DNA of 13,295 nucleotides from an uncultured Clostridium sp. (GTDB taxonomy: Bacteria > Bacillota > Clostridia > Lachnospirales > Lachnospiraceae). Of this stretch, positions 1-5,368 are shown one piece after another (position 1 is the stretch's first letter; the number at the start of each line of letters is the position of its first letter). Where the stretch lies: the NCBI GenBank assembly GCA_900553925.1, contig USFH01000046.1, positions 1-13,295 of the forward strand, given 5' to 3'. The notes under the pieces were generated by a model. That model saw nothing but the letters and a program-made list of their open reading frames with translations. It searched no databases and was not told the origin of the DNA. A program made the translations under genes and the position numbers.

Positions 1-335
1 TCTTTTAAAACCTGCACAGGTAAATTGTCTACGGTTCCTCCATCTAGGAAATTATATTTTTCATAATTTGATGTTGTAAATATCGCTGGAAATGCCATAC
101 TTGAGCGTACTGCCCTTCCAACACTTATATTTGTTATGTAATTTATATTTTCGTCTTTATTTTTTATTTCATCTGATACAAATAAACATTCTTTCATGGA
201 TATTGTATCAACTGTTGCAATTGCAAGTTTTTTATTTGTGAAATCTTTAAACATGTATTTTCCTTTTTCTTTTCTGATATCCCGAAGAATACGCTTGCGT
301 AGTGGATTTTTGATTGTTTTATCAGCCATATGCAT
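1..335 (-). pseudogene. Chimeric partial ORF: FtsX-like permease N-terminus joined to patatin-like phospholipase C-terminal half
   Basis: This minus-strand frame starts at ATG 335-333 (or 329-327), four bases after the ABC ATPase stop, and stays open to the window edge. The first ~25 codons read MADKTIKNPLRKRILRD and continue to GKY. This resembles the cytoplasmic N-terminus of FtsX-type ABC permeases (NPLRKR-x-LRE...GKY), the partner expected after this ATPase. No membrane helix follows. From about position 255 leftward it instead reads like the second half of a patatin-like phospholipase: KKLAIATVDT, then VGRAVRSSMAFPAIF, then the DGGTVDNLPVQVL motif carrying the catalytic Asp. The N-terminal patatin elements (Gly-rich oxyanion loop and GxSxG nucleophile) are absent, so it should not be an active lipase. 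The patatin part is clearly more AT-rich than the ATPase. A deletion or recombination fusion, or an assembly misjoin, would explain it. The family matches are from memory, and the 3' end lies outside the window. Confidence 0.7.
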
Positions 336-339
336 TCAC

Positions 340-1038
340 CTACCAATCTAATTCCATCGCAGGTGTCTTTGTTTCATTTGTATATTCTTTCCGGATCATA
401 CCGTCGCGGAGCTTGATCACACGGTCTGCCATGAGTTTGATGGCATCGTTGTGCGTAACGATGATGATGGTATTTCCGTATTTCCGGTTGACGTCTTCAA
501 TCAATTTCAGAATATCCTTGGAGGTATTGTAATCAAGGGCGCCGGTTGGCTCATCGCAGAGCAGTAAATCCGGATTCTTGACGATGGCACGACCGATGGA
601 GGTACGCTGCTGTTGACCGCCGGAAAGCTGGCTTGGAATCTTATCCTTATGCTCCCATAGACCAAGTGTATGAAGCAGGTCGTCGACATCAAGTGGGTTG
701 CTTCCGAGGTAAGCGCCGACCTCGATATTCTCCTTGACGGTCAGGTTCGGAATCAGGTTATAGAACTGGAATACGTAACCTAAGTGTTCACGTCGGTAGA
801 GCGTCATCTGCTTTTCGTTCATGGCAGACATGGCAGCACCATTGATGATGATCTCTCCCTTATCATAGTTTTCGATGCCGCCGATGATGTTCAACAGGGT
901 AGACTTACCGGAACCGGATGGTCCGAGCAGGACGCAGATCTCGCCTTTCCCGATACCGGTAGAAAGTCCTTTTAAGACTTGTACACGGTTGTCTTTTTCA
1001 CCATAGAACTTTTCAAGATTGTTGATTTGTAAGAACAT
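340..1038 (-). CDS. ABC transporter ATP-binding protein, MacB/LolD type
   Basis: A 232-residue nucleotide-binding subunit of the MacB/LolD/FtsE class, which powers FtsX-type permeases in export of peptides, drugs or lipids, or in envelope sensing. All ATPase elements are intact: Walker A GPSGSGKST (39-47), Q-loop Gln91, signature LSGGQ (138-142), Walker B LLLCDE (158-163), and switch His196. The length is normal. The start is supported by a perfect AGGAGG a few bases upstream. The expected permease is not present downstream; only a possible N-terminal stub fused to patatin sequence follows, so this ATPase may be an orphan here. Its promoter appears to lie about 340 bp upstream, leaving a long leader that contains a large palindrome. 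The substrate cannot be inferred. Confidence 0.95.
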   Translation of the reverse strand: MFLQINNLEKFYGEKDNRVQVLKGLSTGIGKGEICVLLGPSGSGKSTLLNIIGGIENYDKGEIIINGAAMSAMNEKQMTLYRREHLGYVFQFYNLIPNLTVKENIEVGAYLGSNPLDVDDLLHTLGLWEHKDKIPSQLSGGQQQRTSIGRAIVKNPDLLLCDEPTGALDYNTSKDILKLIEDVNRKYGNTIIIVTHNDAIKLMADRVIKLRDGMIRKEYTNETKTPAMELDW

Positions 1039-1067
1039 GATTTTCCTCCTTTTAAATCGGAAATATT

Positions 1068-1290
1068 CATAATAATTGAGAATCCGTACGTTATGTATGC
1101 ACTACATATAAAGCACGATTCTACGCAGACGCGCTTTCGCTCGGTTCAATACATAGCGGTACTAAATTCGCTGCAACAGCAATAGATTGCTGTCACAGCT
1201 TATTAAGTACCGATGTATTTCAACGGTCTGCTTAAGAATTCGTGTTTATATGCAGTGCAAATAAAAGAATGACGATTCTCAATTATTATG
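1068..1290. repeat. MITE-like long imperfect palindrome with perfect 17-bp terminal inverted repeats
   Basis: The ends are perfect inverted repeats: CATAATAATTGAGAATC at 1068-1084 and its reverse complement at 1274-1290. The arms keep pairing inward with gaps: GCACT-x-CATATAAA near 1100-1112 with its complement near 1243-1257, a shared GCAGAC block, ATACAT...CGGTACT near 1150-1162 with AGTACCGATGTAT near 1205-1218, and CAGCAA (1177-1182) with TTGCTG (1187-1192) around a TAGA loop. It has no coding capacity. Size, palindromic structure and absence of genes suggest a miniature non-autonomous repeat element. No clear target-site duplication was found. It lies between the ATPase ribosome binding site and the likely promoter, so it would form a large hairpin in the mRNA leader. 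Confidence 0.7.
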
Positions 1291-1350
1291 CAGTTTCCTG
1301 ATTATTAAAACTCCAAAATACATTAACCTTTTTTGAATCATTTACATGCA

Positions 1351-1368
1351 AACATATGAATATATGTT
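1351..1368. promoter_or_regulatory. 18-bp dyad, possible operator near the ABC ATPase transcription start
   Basis: AACATAT (1351-1357), centre GAAT, ATATGTT (1362-1368): a perfect 7-bp inverted repeat. It sits just downstream of the proposed minus-strand -10, where a repressor would overlap the start of transcription. The sequence is AT-rich, so part of the symmetry could be chance. Confidence 0.35.
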
Positions 1369-1375
1369 CATATAT

Positions 1376-1404
1376 AAAATAAACGTGTAATACAGGTTTG
1401 TCAA
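1376..1404 (-). promoter_or_regulatory. Probable promoter of the ABC ATPase gene
   Basis: Read on the minus strand there is TTGACA (1404-1399), a 17-base spacer and TATTTT (1381-1376). The -35 is a perfect consensus and the -10 matches at 4 of 6. Transcription would start near 1369 and give a leader of about 330 nt. Confidence 0.5.
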
Positions 1405-1420
1405 GCGTATTTTCGCTTGA
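1401..1420. promoter_or_regulatory. Inverted repeat overlapping the ABC ATPase -35
   Basis: TCAAGCG (1401-1407) and CGCTTGA (1414-1420) are perfect 7-bp arms around TATTTT. They overlap the TTGACA -35 box. This could be a regulator site or a small hairpin. No regulator gene is visible in the window. Confidence 0.35.
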
Positions 1421-1538
1421 TTTGATGGACGGTGTATGTATTTGGTTAATTGCCGTGGTTATTATAACGCAAAAAGTTAGTTAAAACAAACTGTTTGCGC
1501 AGATTTTTGAGCTGTTGGGAAATTTTCTCATTTGTGGG

Positions 1539-1775
1539 GCTAGTTGGGTAAAAAAGTCCGGAATCGGGAAATTGCTCCAATGGGAAGAGTGAGGGAAGCA
1601 AGCTAGTTGGGTAAAAAAGTCCGGAATCGGGAAATTGCTCCAATGGGAAGAGGTAGAGAAGCAAGTTAGTTGGGTGAAAAAGTCCAGAATCAGAAAATTG
1701 CTCCAATGGGAAGAGTGAGAGAAGCAAGCGGGTTGAGTAAAAAAGTCCGGAATCGGGAAATTGCTCCAATGGAGA
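1539..1775. repeat. Four tandem 63-bp direct repeats
   Basis: Units begin at 1539, 1602, 1665 and 1728, a spacing of exactly 63 bp each time. The fourth copy degenerates after about 45 bp. The conserved core is AAAAAAGTCCGGAATCGGGA followed by AATTGCTCCAATGG. It is identical in copies 1, 2 and 4 and has a few substitutions in copy 3. A weak partial copy may precede the first (near 1518-1540). The array lies between the two divergent promoters (ABC ATPase leftward, rlmI-like gene rightward). It has no CRISPR-like unique spacers. Because 63 is a multiple of three, long minus-strand frames stay open across it, but they have no ribosome binding site and low-complexity products, so I do not call them genes. 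Confidence 0.9.
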
Positions 1776-1802
1776 AGTAGATGGAGAAAAAGAAAGTATG
1801 GA

Positions 1803-1831
1803 TTGAGAAACAAATCACTCTGTGATACCAT
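1803..1831 (+). promoter_or_regulatory. Probable promoter of the rRNA methyltransferase gene
   Basis: TTGAGA (1803-1808), a 17-base spacer, then TACCAT (1826-1831). Each box is one or two bases from consensus. It lies about 100 bp upstream of the GTG start, in an A-rich leader. Confidence 0.4.
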
Positions 1832-1932
1832 AGGAAAGAAATAGAAACAAACAAGAAAACAACCAAGGTACATATGAAATACAAGAAAACGATAATCGAT
1901 AATTCTTGGAATAAAATCAGGAGGAAATACAA

Positions 1933-3174
1933 GTGGAACCGAAAGCAGTCGTGAATTTACGAAAAGGAGAAGGTCGTACCATCAAGGCAGGTGGACTCTG
2001 GATCTTCGACAATGAGATAGAGAGCGTGATGGGAAGTGTGGAAGATGGCGATATCGTGATCGTGCGTGATTTCGATGGATATCCAATGGGACGCGGATTC
2101 ATCAACCGGAAATCCAAAATTACCGTTCGGATGCTGACCCGAGACGCAGAGCAGGATATCAACGAAGCATTTCTCCGTATGCGGGTGGAGAATGCATGGG
2201 AATACAGAAAAGCTGTGATGCAGGGCGATGATCTTACCTGCTGTCGTGTAATCTTCGGCGAAGCGGATTTCCTGCCGGGACTCGTGATTGATCGGTTCTC
2301 GGATGTGCTGGTGGTGGAATCCCTCGCACTTGGTATTGATTTATATAAGGAACAGATCGTGGATTTGCTGAAAGAGATTATGGCGCAGGATGGTGTCAAA
2401 ATCCGTGGCGTGTATGAGCGCAGTGACGCGAAGGTGCGTAAGAAGGAAGGACTTGCTCCATATAAAGGATGCATCGGTGCGGAGTTTGATCCGGTTGTTG
2501 AGATCGTGGAGAACGGCGTGCATTATAAGGTCGATGTGGCAAATGGACAGAAGACAGGATTCTTCCTTGACCAGAAATACAACCGGCTTGCGATGCAGAG
2601 ACTGATCAAAGGTCTGACCAGAGGAGAGCATGAGACACCGTTGCGTGTGCTTGACTGCTTTACACATATGGGAACCTTTGCATTAAATTGCGGTTATGCC
2701 GGAGCGAGAGATGTGTTAGGACTTGATATTTCAGAGTTTGCTGTGGAGCAGGCGAGAGAAAATGCAAAGCTCAATCATTTGGAGAAAACTGTACATTTTA
2801 AAGAGGCAAATGTATTGGATGAGCTTCCAAAGCTTGCTGAAGCAGGTGAGCAGTTTGACGTCGTAATCTTAGATCCACCGGCGTTTACCAAGTCACGCGA
2901 AGCAACCAAGAATGCAATCAAAGGCTACCGTGAGATCAACCGAAAAGGCTTGCAGCTCGTGAAAAACGGCGGGTATTTTGCAACCTGTTCCTGCTCCCAT
3001 TTCATGACACAGGAATTGTTCACAAAGGTAATCGGTCAGGCAGCAGCGAGCGTGCACAAGCGTCTTCGTCAGGTGGAATTCCGGCAGCAGGCACCAGATC
3101 ATCCGATTTTGTGGGCGGCGGATGAAAGTTATTACTTAAAATTTTACATTTTTCAGGTTGTTGATGAGAGATAG
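1933..3174 (+). CDS. rlmI: Class I SAM-dependent 23S rRNA (cytosine) methyltransferase, RlmI family
   Basis: A 413-residue protein matching the PUA plus Rossmann-fold RlmI family, which in E. coli makes m5C1962 in 23S rRNA from S-adenosylmethionine. The N-terminal PUA domain spans about 1-80. The methyltransferase domain carries motif I VLDCFTHMGTFALN (239-252), the acidic ribose contact GLDIS (263-267), motif IV DPPAF (314-318), and TCSCSH (351-356). Cys354 aligns with the SCS nucleophile of RlmI. The C-terminal FRQQAPDHPI block is characteristic of the family. The length is close to E. coli RlmI (396). The start is GTG 1933, chosen because AGGAGG lies at 1919-1924. The next gene follows after 36 bases and is probably cotranscribed. 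Family assignment is firm; the exact nucleotide modified here is inferred. Confidence 0.9.
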   Translation: MEPKAVVNLRKGEGRTIKAGGLWIFDNEIESVMGSVEDGDIVIVRDFDGYPMGRGFINRKSKITVRMLTRDAEQDINEAFLRMRVENAWEYRKAVMQGDDLTCCRVIFGEADFLPGLVIDRFSDVLVVESLALGIDLYKEQIVDLLKEIMAQDGVKIRGVYERSDAKVRKKEGLAPYKGCIGAEFDPVVEIVENGVHYKVDVANGQKTGFFLDQKYNRLAMQRLIKGLTRGEHETPLRVLDCFTHMGTFALNCGYAGARDVLGLDISEFAVEQARENAKLNHLEKTVHFKEANVLDELPKLAEAGEQFDVVILDPPAFTKSREATKNAIKGYREINRKGLQLVKNGGYFATCSCSHFMTQELFTKVIGQAAASVHKRLRQVEFRQQAPDHPILWAADESYYLKFYIFQVVDER

Positions 3175-3210
3175 TAGACATGCAAGTGTGTTAAAATGTG
3201 GAGGTTTGCG

Positions 3211-3597
3211 ATGAATAAACATATAGAAAAAGCAATGGAGCTTCGAAACGAAACTCCGATGGTAAGCAACTGTTCCCAGACGATTATGCGTTGTTATGCT
3301 GAAGATATGGGGATTTCAGAGGAAATGGCAGCAGGACTTGGCTGTAATTTCGGTGGCGGTATGAAATGCGGCGGTGTCTGTGGCGCAATCACAGGTGGTT
3401 TGATGGTGCTTGGTGCCAAAGGTGTTGAGAATCCGGCGAAGGTAAATGAGTTCCGGAGGAAGATTGCCGAGAATCATGATGGTATGGTGAACTGTGTGGA
3501 TCTGCTTCGTGCAAATGCGGCGAAGGGTGGTAACAAAAAGGAACATTGTGATAAGATGATTCAGGAAGCAATCACGCTTATAGATGAAATGGTGTAA
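3211..3597 (+). CDS. C_GCAxxG_C_C family small redox-type protein
   Basis: A 128-residue protein with the pattern of the C_GCAxxG_C_C family (putative redox-active or metal-binding proteins). Visible cysteines are C21 in SNCSQ, C45, C53, C57 in the GGVCGAITGGLMVLG core, C95 and C113. There is no signal peptide or membrane helix, so it should be cytoplasmic. The ATG at 3211 is preferred because GGAGG lies at 3200-3204; an in-frame ATG at 3196 would precede that site and has none of its own. It follows the methyltransferase by 36 bases and probably shares its transcript. No reaction is established for the family. A strong promoter begins immediately after its stop. Confidence 0.85.
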   Translation: MNKHIEKAMELRNETPMVSNCSQTIMRCYAEDMGISEEMAAGLGCNFGGGMKCGGVCGAITGGLMVLGAKGVENPAKVNEFRRKIAENHDGMVNCVDLLRANAAKGGNKKEHCDKMIQEAITLIDEMV

Positions 3598-3604
3598 AAA
3601 TTCC

Positions 3605-3633
3605 TTGACGGATTCTGTTATGTAACATAGAAT
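3605..3633 (+). promoter_or_regulatory. Strong promoter of the MFS leader transcript
   Basis: TTGACG (3605-3610), a 17-base spacer, TAGAAT (3628-3633). The segment ATGTAACATAG at 3620-3630 recurs at 4998-5008 in the candidate promoter of the small RNA, with flanking similarity (ATTC-x-G before it). Transcription would begin near 3640, giving a leader of about 190 nt before the MFS gene. Confidence 0.65.
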
Positions 3634-3663
3634 GAAATTAATACAAAGAAGAGGAAGAAATCG

Positions 3664-3756
3664 ATGTTCTGGAAGATGACAACATTGCAATTGAAAAAAG
3701 GTTACATTTTTGCTCCTTACGGGGATAGTGCGCCTTTTTTCAGGAAAAAAGTCTGA
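3664..3756 (+). CDS. Short upstream ORF, possible leader peptide (30 aa)
   Basis: ATG 3664 to TGA 3756 encodes 30 residues, starting MFWKMTTLQLKK and ending APFFRKKV. GAGGA at 3651-3655 gives a good ribosome binding site eight bases before the ATG, and a strong promoter lies just upstream. The MFS start is 75 bases beyond the stop, behind a hairpin that overlaps its Shine-Dalgarno. This layout is that of translated leaders controlling drug-resistance genes by ribosome stalling. The C-terminal R-K-K fits the (Arg/Lys)-x-(Arg/Lys) pattern linked to macrolide-dependent arrest, but so short a match can be chance. A simple hairpin (TCTGA-TTCA-TCAGA, 3752-3765) spans the stop codon. I do not recognise the peptide. 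Confidence 0.5.
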   Translation: MFWKMTTLQLKKGYIFAPYGDSAPFFRKKV

Positions 3757-3792
3757 TTCATCAGAACCTTTCTATGTAAATCAAGGTACATT

Positions 3793-3831
3793 ATCTCCTT
3801 AACGATAAAATATAAGTTAAGGAGATTTTTT
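3793..3831 (+). terminator. Terminator-like attenuator hairpin sequestering the MFS ribosome binding site
   Basis: ATCTCCTTAAC (3793-3803) pairs perfectly with GTTAAGGAGAT (3816-3826) across a 12-nt loop. Six T residues (3826-3831) follow and run straight into the ATG at 3832. The right arm contains AAGGAG (3819-3824), the MFS Shine-Dalgarno. The hairpin can therefore end transcription, block translation, or both. CTCCTTA at 3713-3719, inside the leader ORF, could pair with the same TAAGGAG as an alternative. Confidence 0.7.
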
Positions 3832-4938
3832 ATGTTTAAAATAAAAAAACAAATATCGAAATTGTACACGGCGTCCATCTTAGGCAATCTGTCGTTGACG
3901 GGCGCGTGGGTCGCAATTCTTGCAGCGAGAGGATATAGTCTGGTCGAAATCGGAATTGCAGAAACAGTGTTTCATATTTTCAGTTTGACGTTTGAGATAC
4001 CATCGGGTGTTTTGGCGGATGTATTTGGACGAAAGCAGATGCTTGTTGTGAGCAGTATTATGCGTGTAATCGGAAGTATCTGCATGATTAGCTCGAAGAG
4101 TTTGACGATGGTGTGTGCGGCAATCGCATGCTTTGCAGTCAGTTATAATTTCTCTTCGGGATCCGGGGATGCGCTTGCTTATGATTCGTTAAAACTGGTA
4201 GGCGAAGAGGCACGATATGAGCGTTATGCATCCAATCAGTTGATTCTGTATCGACTTTGCAATGGCATTTCTACATTGTGTGCGGGCTTTGCACTTTTTG
4301 TCGGATATAAGATTGCGTATGCATCGGATGTTCTGGTGACTTGCATTCAGATTGGTGTGTTGTTGTCGCTACGAGAGATTCGTTTGGATCATACAGGTAC
4401 AGAGCGAAAACAGGAGGTGTTGCAGTCGGTATGGAAGAAACTCAGGGTATGTTTCGTGGAGAGTCTGCGTTTTCTGAAAGAGGCGAAGAGGGCAGTGTTT
4501 CTGATGACATGTAATTCCTTTGTCGGAGCGGTTGATATTGTATTGTTATTTTTCTTGCAGGCGAAACTGTCACAGACAGGTATGGCGGATTCCGCCCTTG
4601 GGATAGCTCTTTTCATCATGGAGATGGGCGGAATCCTTGGAGCCAAGCTGATCTTGCGGTGTAAGAGGTTACGATACCGTTGGGTGTTTGCGATAACGTC
4701 TGTGCTCGTTTTATGTGGCGTTTTGATTGAGCATACCGGCGTCGCGGTGCTTATGACACTGGGTGGATTTGTAGCGGCATGCAGTGATGATGCACTTCAG
4801 GTTCGTACAGATGCAATCTTGCAGGAAATGTTTCCGTCTGAGCAGCGGGCAACGCTGATATCAATGGAATCTTTTACATTTTCCGTGATTATGATTGTGC
4901 TGTCACCGCTTGCAGGAATTGTATTTTCCGTGTGGTAA
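3832..4938 (+). CDS. MFS transporter, probable efflux type, apparently lacking the last helix
   Basis: A 368-residue major facilitator superfamily protein. The A-like loop between helices 2 and 3 reads PSGVLADVFGRKQML, matching the superfamily GxLaDrxGrkxxl motif. About eleven hydrophobic segments are visible, near residues 13-33, 39-60, 70-86, 91-110, 139-160, 164-182, 222-243, 255-275, 284-300, 305-325 and 346-366. Twelve-helix MFS proteins are usually ~400 residues. This one stops right after SPLAGIVFSVW, the end of helix 11, and a hairpin follows. It may be truncated or an eleven-helix variant. The Shine-Dalgarno AAGGAG (3819-3824) is inside an attenuator hairpin, suggesting induced expression, as for drug efflux genes. 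The substrate is unknown; a role in resistance is inference. Confidence 0.85.
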   Translation: MFKIKKQISKLYTASILGNLSLTGAWVAILAARGYSLVEIGIAETVFHIFSLTFEIPSGVLADVFGRKQMLVVSSIMRVIGSICMISSKSLTMVCAAIACFAVSYNFSSGSGDALAYDSLKLVGEEARYERYASNQLILYRLCNGISTLCAGFALFVGYKIAYASDVLVTCIQIGVLLSLREIRLDHTGTERKQEVLQSVWKKLRVCFVESLRFLKEAKRAVFLMTCNSFVGAVDIVLLFFLQAKLSQTGMADSALGIALFIMEMGGILGAKLILRCKRLRYRWVFAITSVLVLCGVLIEHTGVAVLMTLGGFVAACSDDALQVRTDAILQEMFPSEQRATLISMESFTFSVIMIVLSPLAGIVFSVW

Positions 4939-4943
4939 AAAGA

Positions 4944-4978
4944 ATTGCCGTCGGTTCCCGTTCGGAGCCGGCGGCAAT
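4944..4978. terminator. GC-rich terminator-like hairpin after the MFS gene
   Basis: ATTGCCG-x-CGG (4944-4954) pairs with CCGG-CGGCAAT (4968-4978), with one mismatch and a loop over TTCCCGTTCGGA. It starts six bases after the MFS stop. On the plus strand no T-run follows. On the minus strand it is followed by TTCTTTTTA. The hairpin is clear; its use as a terminator for the MFS is likely but not typical. Confidence 0.5.
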
Positions 4979-4981
4979 GTA

Positions 4982-5010
4982 TTGTGAAAATTCAGAAATG
5001 TAACATAGAT
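4982..5010 (+). promoter_or_regulatory. Candidate promoter of the small RNA, resembling the MFS leader promoter
   Basis: TTGTGA (4982-4987), an 18-base spacer and TAGATG (5006-5011 by the same alignment). The element ATGTAACATAG (4998-5008) is identical to 3620-3630, and the preceding ATTC-x-G is shared. The boxes alone are mediocre; the resemblance to the other promoter is the main support. Confidence 0.4.
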
Positions 5011-5014
5011 GAAA

Positions 5015-5137
5015 GAAACAAAATAGAAGTTGCTAATTTCGAAACTGCACGCGGCGAAGCCTGGGGAACAGGCGGAGCGGGAACCCGCATTTGATCTTGA
5101 AGAAGAGGGGAGAATATGCTGCAGTTTCGGTCTTTTT
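5015..5137 (+). ncRNA. Candidate structured small RNA, unknown family
   Basis: CGAAACTGCA (5040-5049) pairs perfectly with TGCAGTTTCG (5120-5129), and GGTCTTTTTG follows, so the closing stem could act as its own terminator. Inside lie smaller hairpins: GCCTG-GGGAA-CAGGC (about 5059-5073), GCGGGAACCCGC (about 5077-5088), and a weak TCTT-GAAG-AAGA (about 5095-5106). The interior is GC-rich and purine-biased, unlike its AT-rich surroundings. No convincing ORF covers it. I compared it from memory with SRP RNA, tmRNA, RNase P, 6S RNA and common riboswitches and found no match. The 5' end is set by the proposed promoter and is approximate. Confidence 0.45.
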
Positions 5138-5310
5138 GATTTCGTGGGATGTGTGTTTTTTGGTGCCGTTGAAATCTAGATGTAGTATACAACAGATATT
5201 ATAAAAAAGGGGGATTATTGACTGAACATGCGAAATTCCTGACTGAACTTTATTTTTAAGATATTTATATGATAAAAAAGATAAATAAATAATAAAGATA
5301 AAAATAAAAA
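5138..5310. other. AT-rich gene-free stretch
   Basis: There is no supported gene here. GACTGAAC occurs twice (about 5220-5227 and 5241-5248). AAGGGGG (about 5207-5213) precedes a TTG that would open only 13 codons. From about 5250 it is nearly pure A/T up to the terminator. It may include the downstream end of the kinase transcript. Confidence 0.4.
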
Positions 5311-5336
5311 TACCACCTTCACGGTGGCATTTTTTA
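5311..5336. terminator. Bidirectional intrinsic terminator after the kinase gene
   Basis: CCACC (5313-5317) and GGTGG (5323-5327) form a stem with a five-base loop. TTTTTT follows on the plus strand, and TATTTTTATTTTTA follows on the minus strand. It lies about 35 bases beyond the kinase stop, and on the plus side ends anything transcribed from the small-RNA region. Confidence 0.8.
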
Positions 5337-5368
5337 TGTCAAAAACATGTTATTCTATATCCGATAAG

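Noticed and set aside
1539..1775. CRISPR array
   Set aside because: Repeats are directly tandem with the whole 63-bp unit conserved; there are no unique spacers and no cas genes.
1446..1932. Long minus-strand open frames of ~80-130 codons across the 63-bp repeats
   Set aside because: They stay open only because 63 is divisible by three. Their products are repetitive Phe/Ser/Pro/Leu strings, no ribosome binding site is seen, and overlapping frames are open at once.
5015..5137. Known riboswitch, 6S RNA, SRP RNA or tmRNA
   Set aside because: None of the sequence signatures I know for these families is present, and no gene follows on the same strand for a riboswitch to control.
5192..5262. Tiny 13-codon TTG-started ORF behind AAGGGGG
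   Set aside because: Too short, with a weak start and no clear promoter; the repeated GACTGAAC may be chance in AT-rich DNA.
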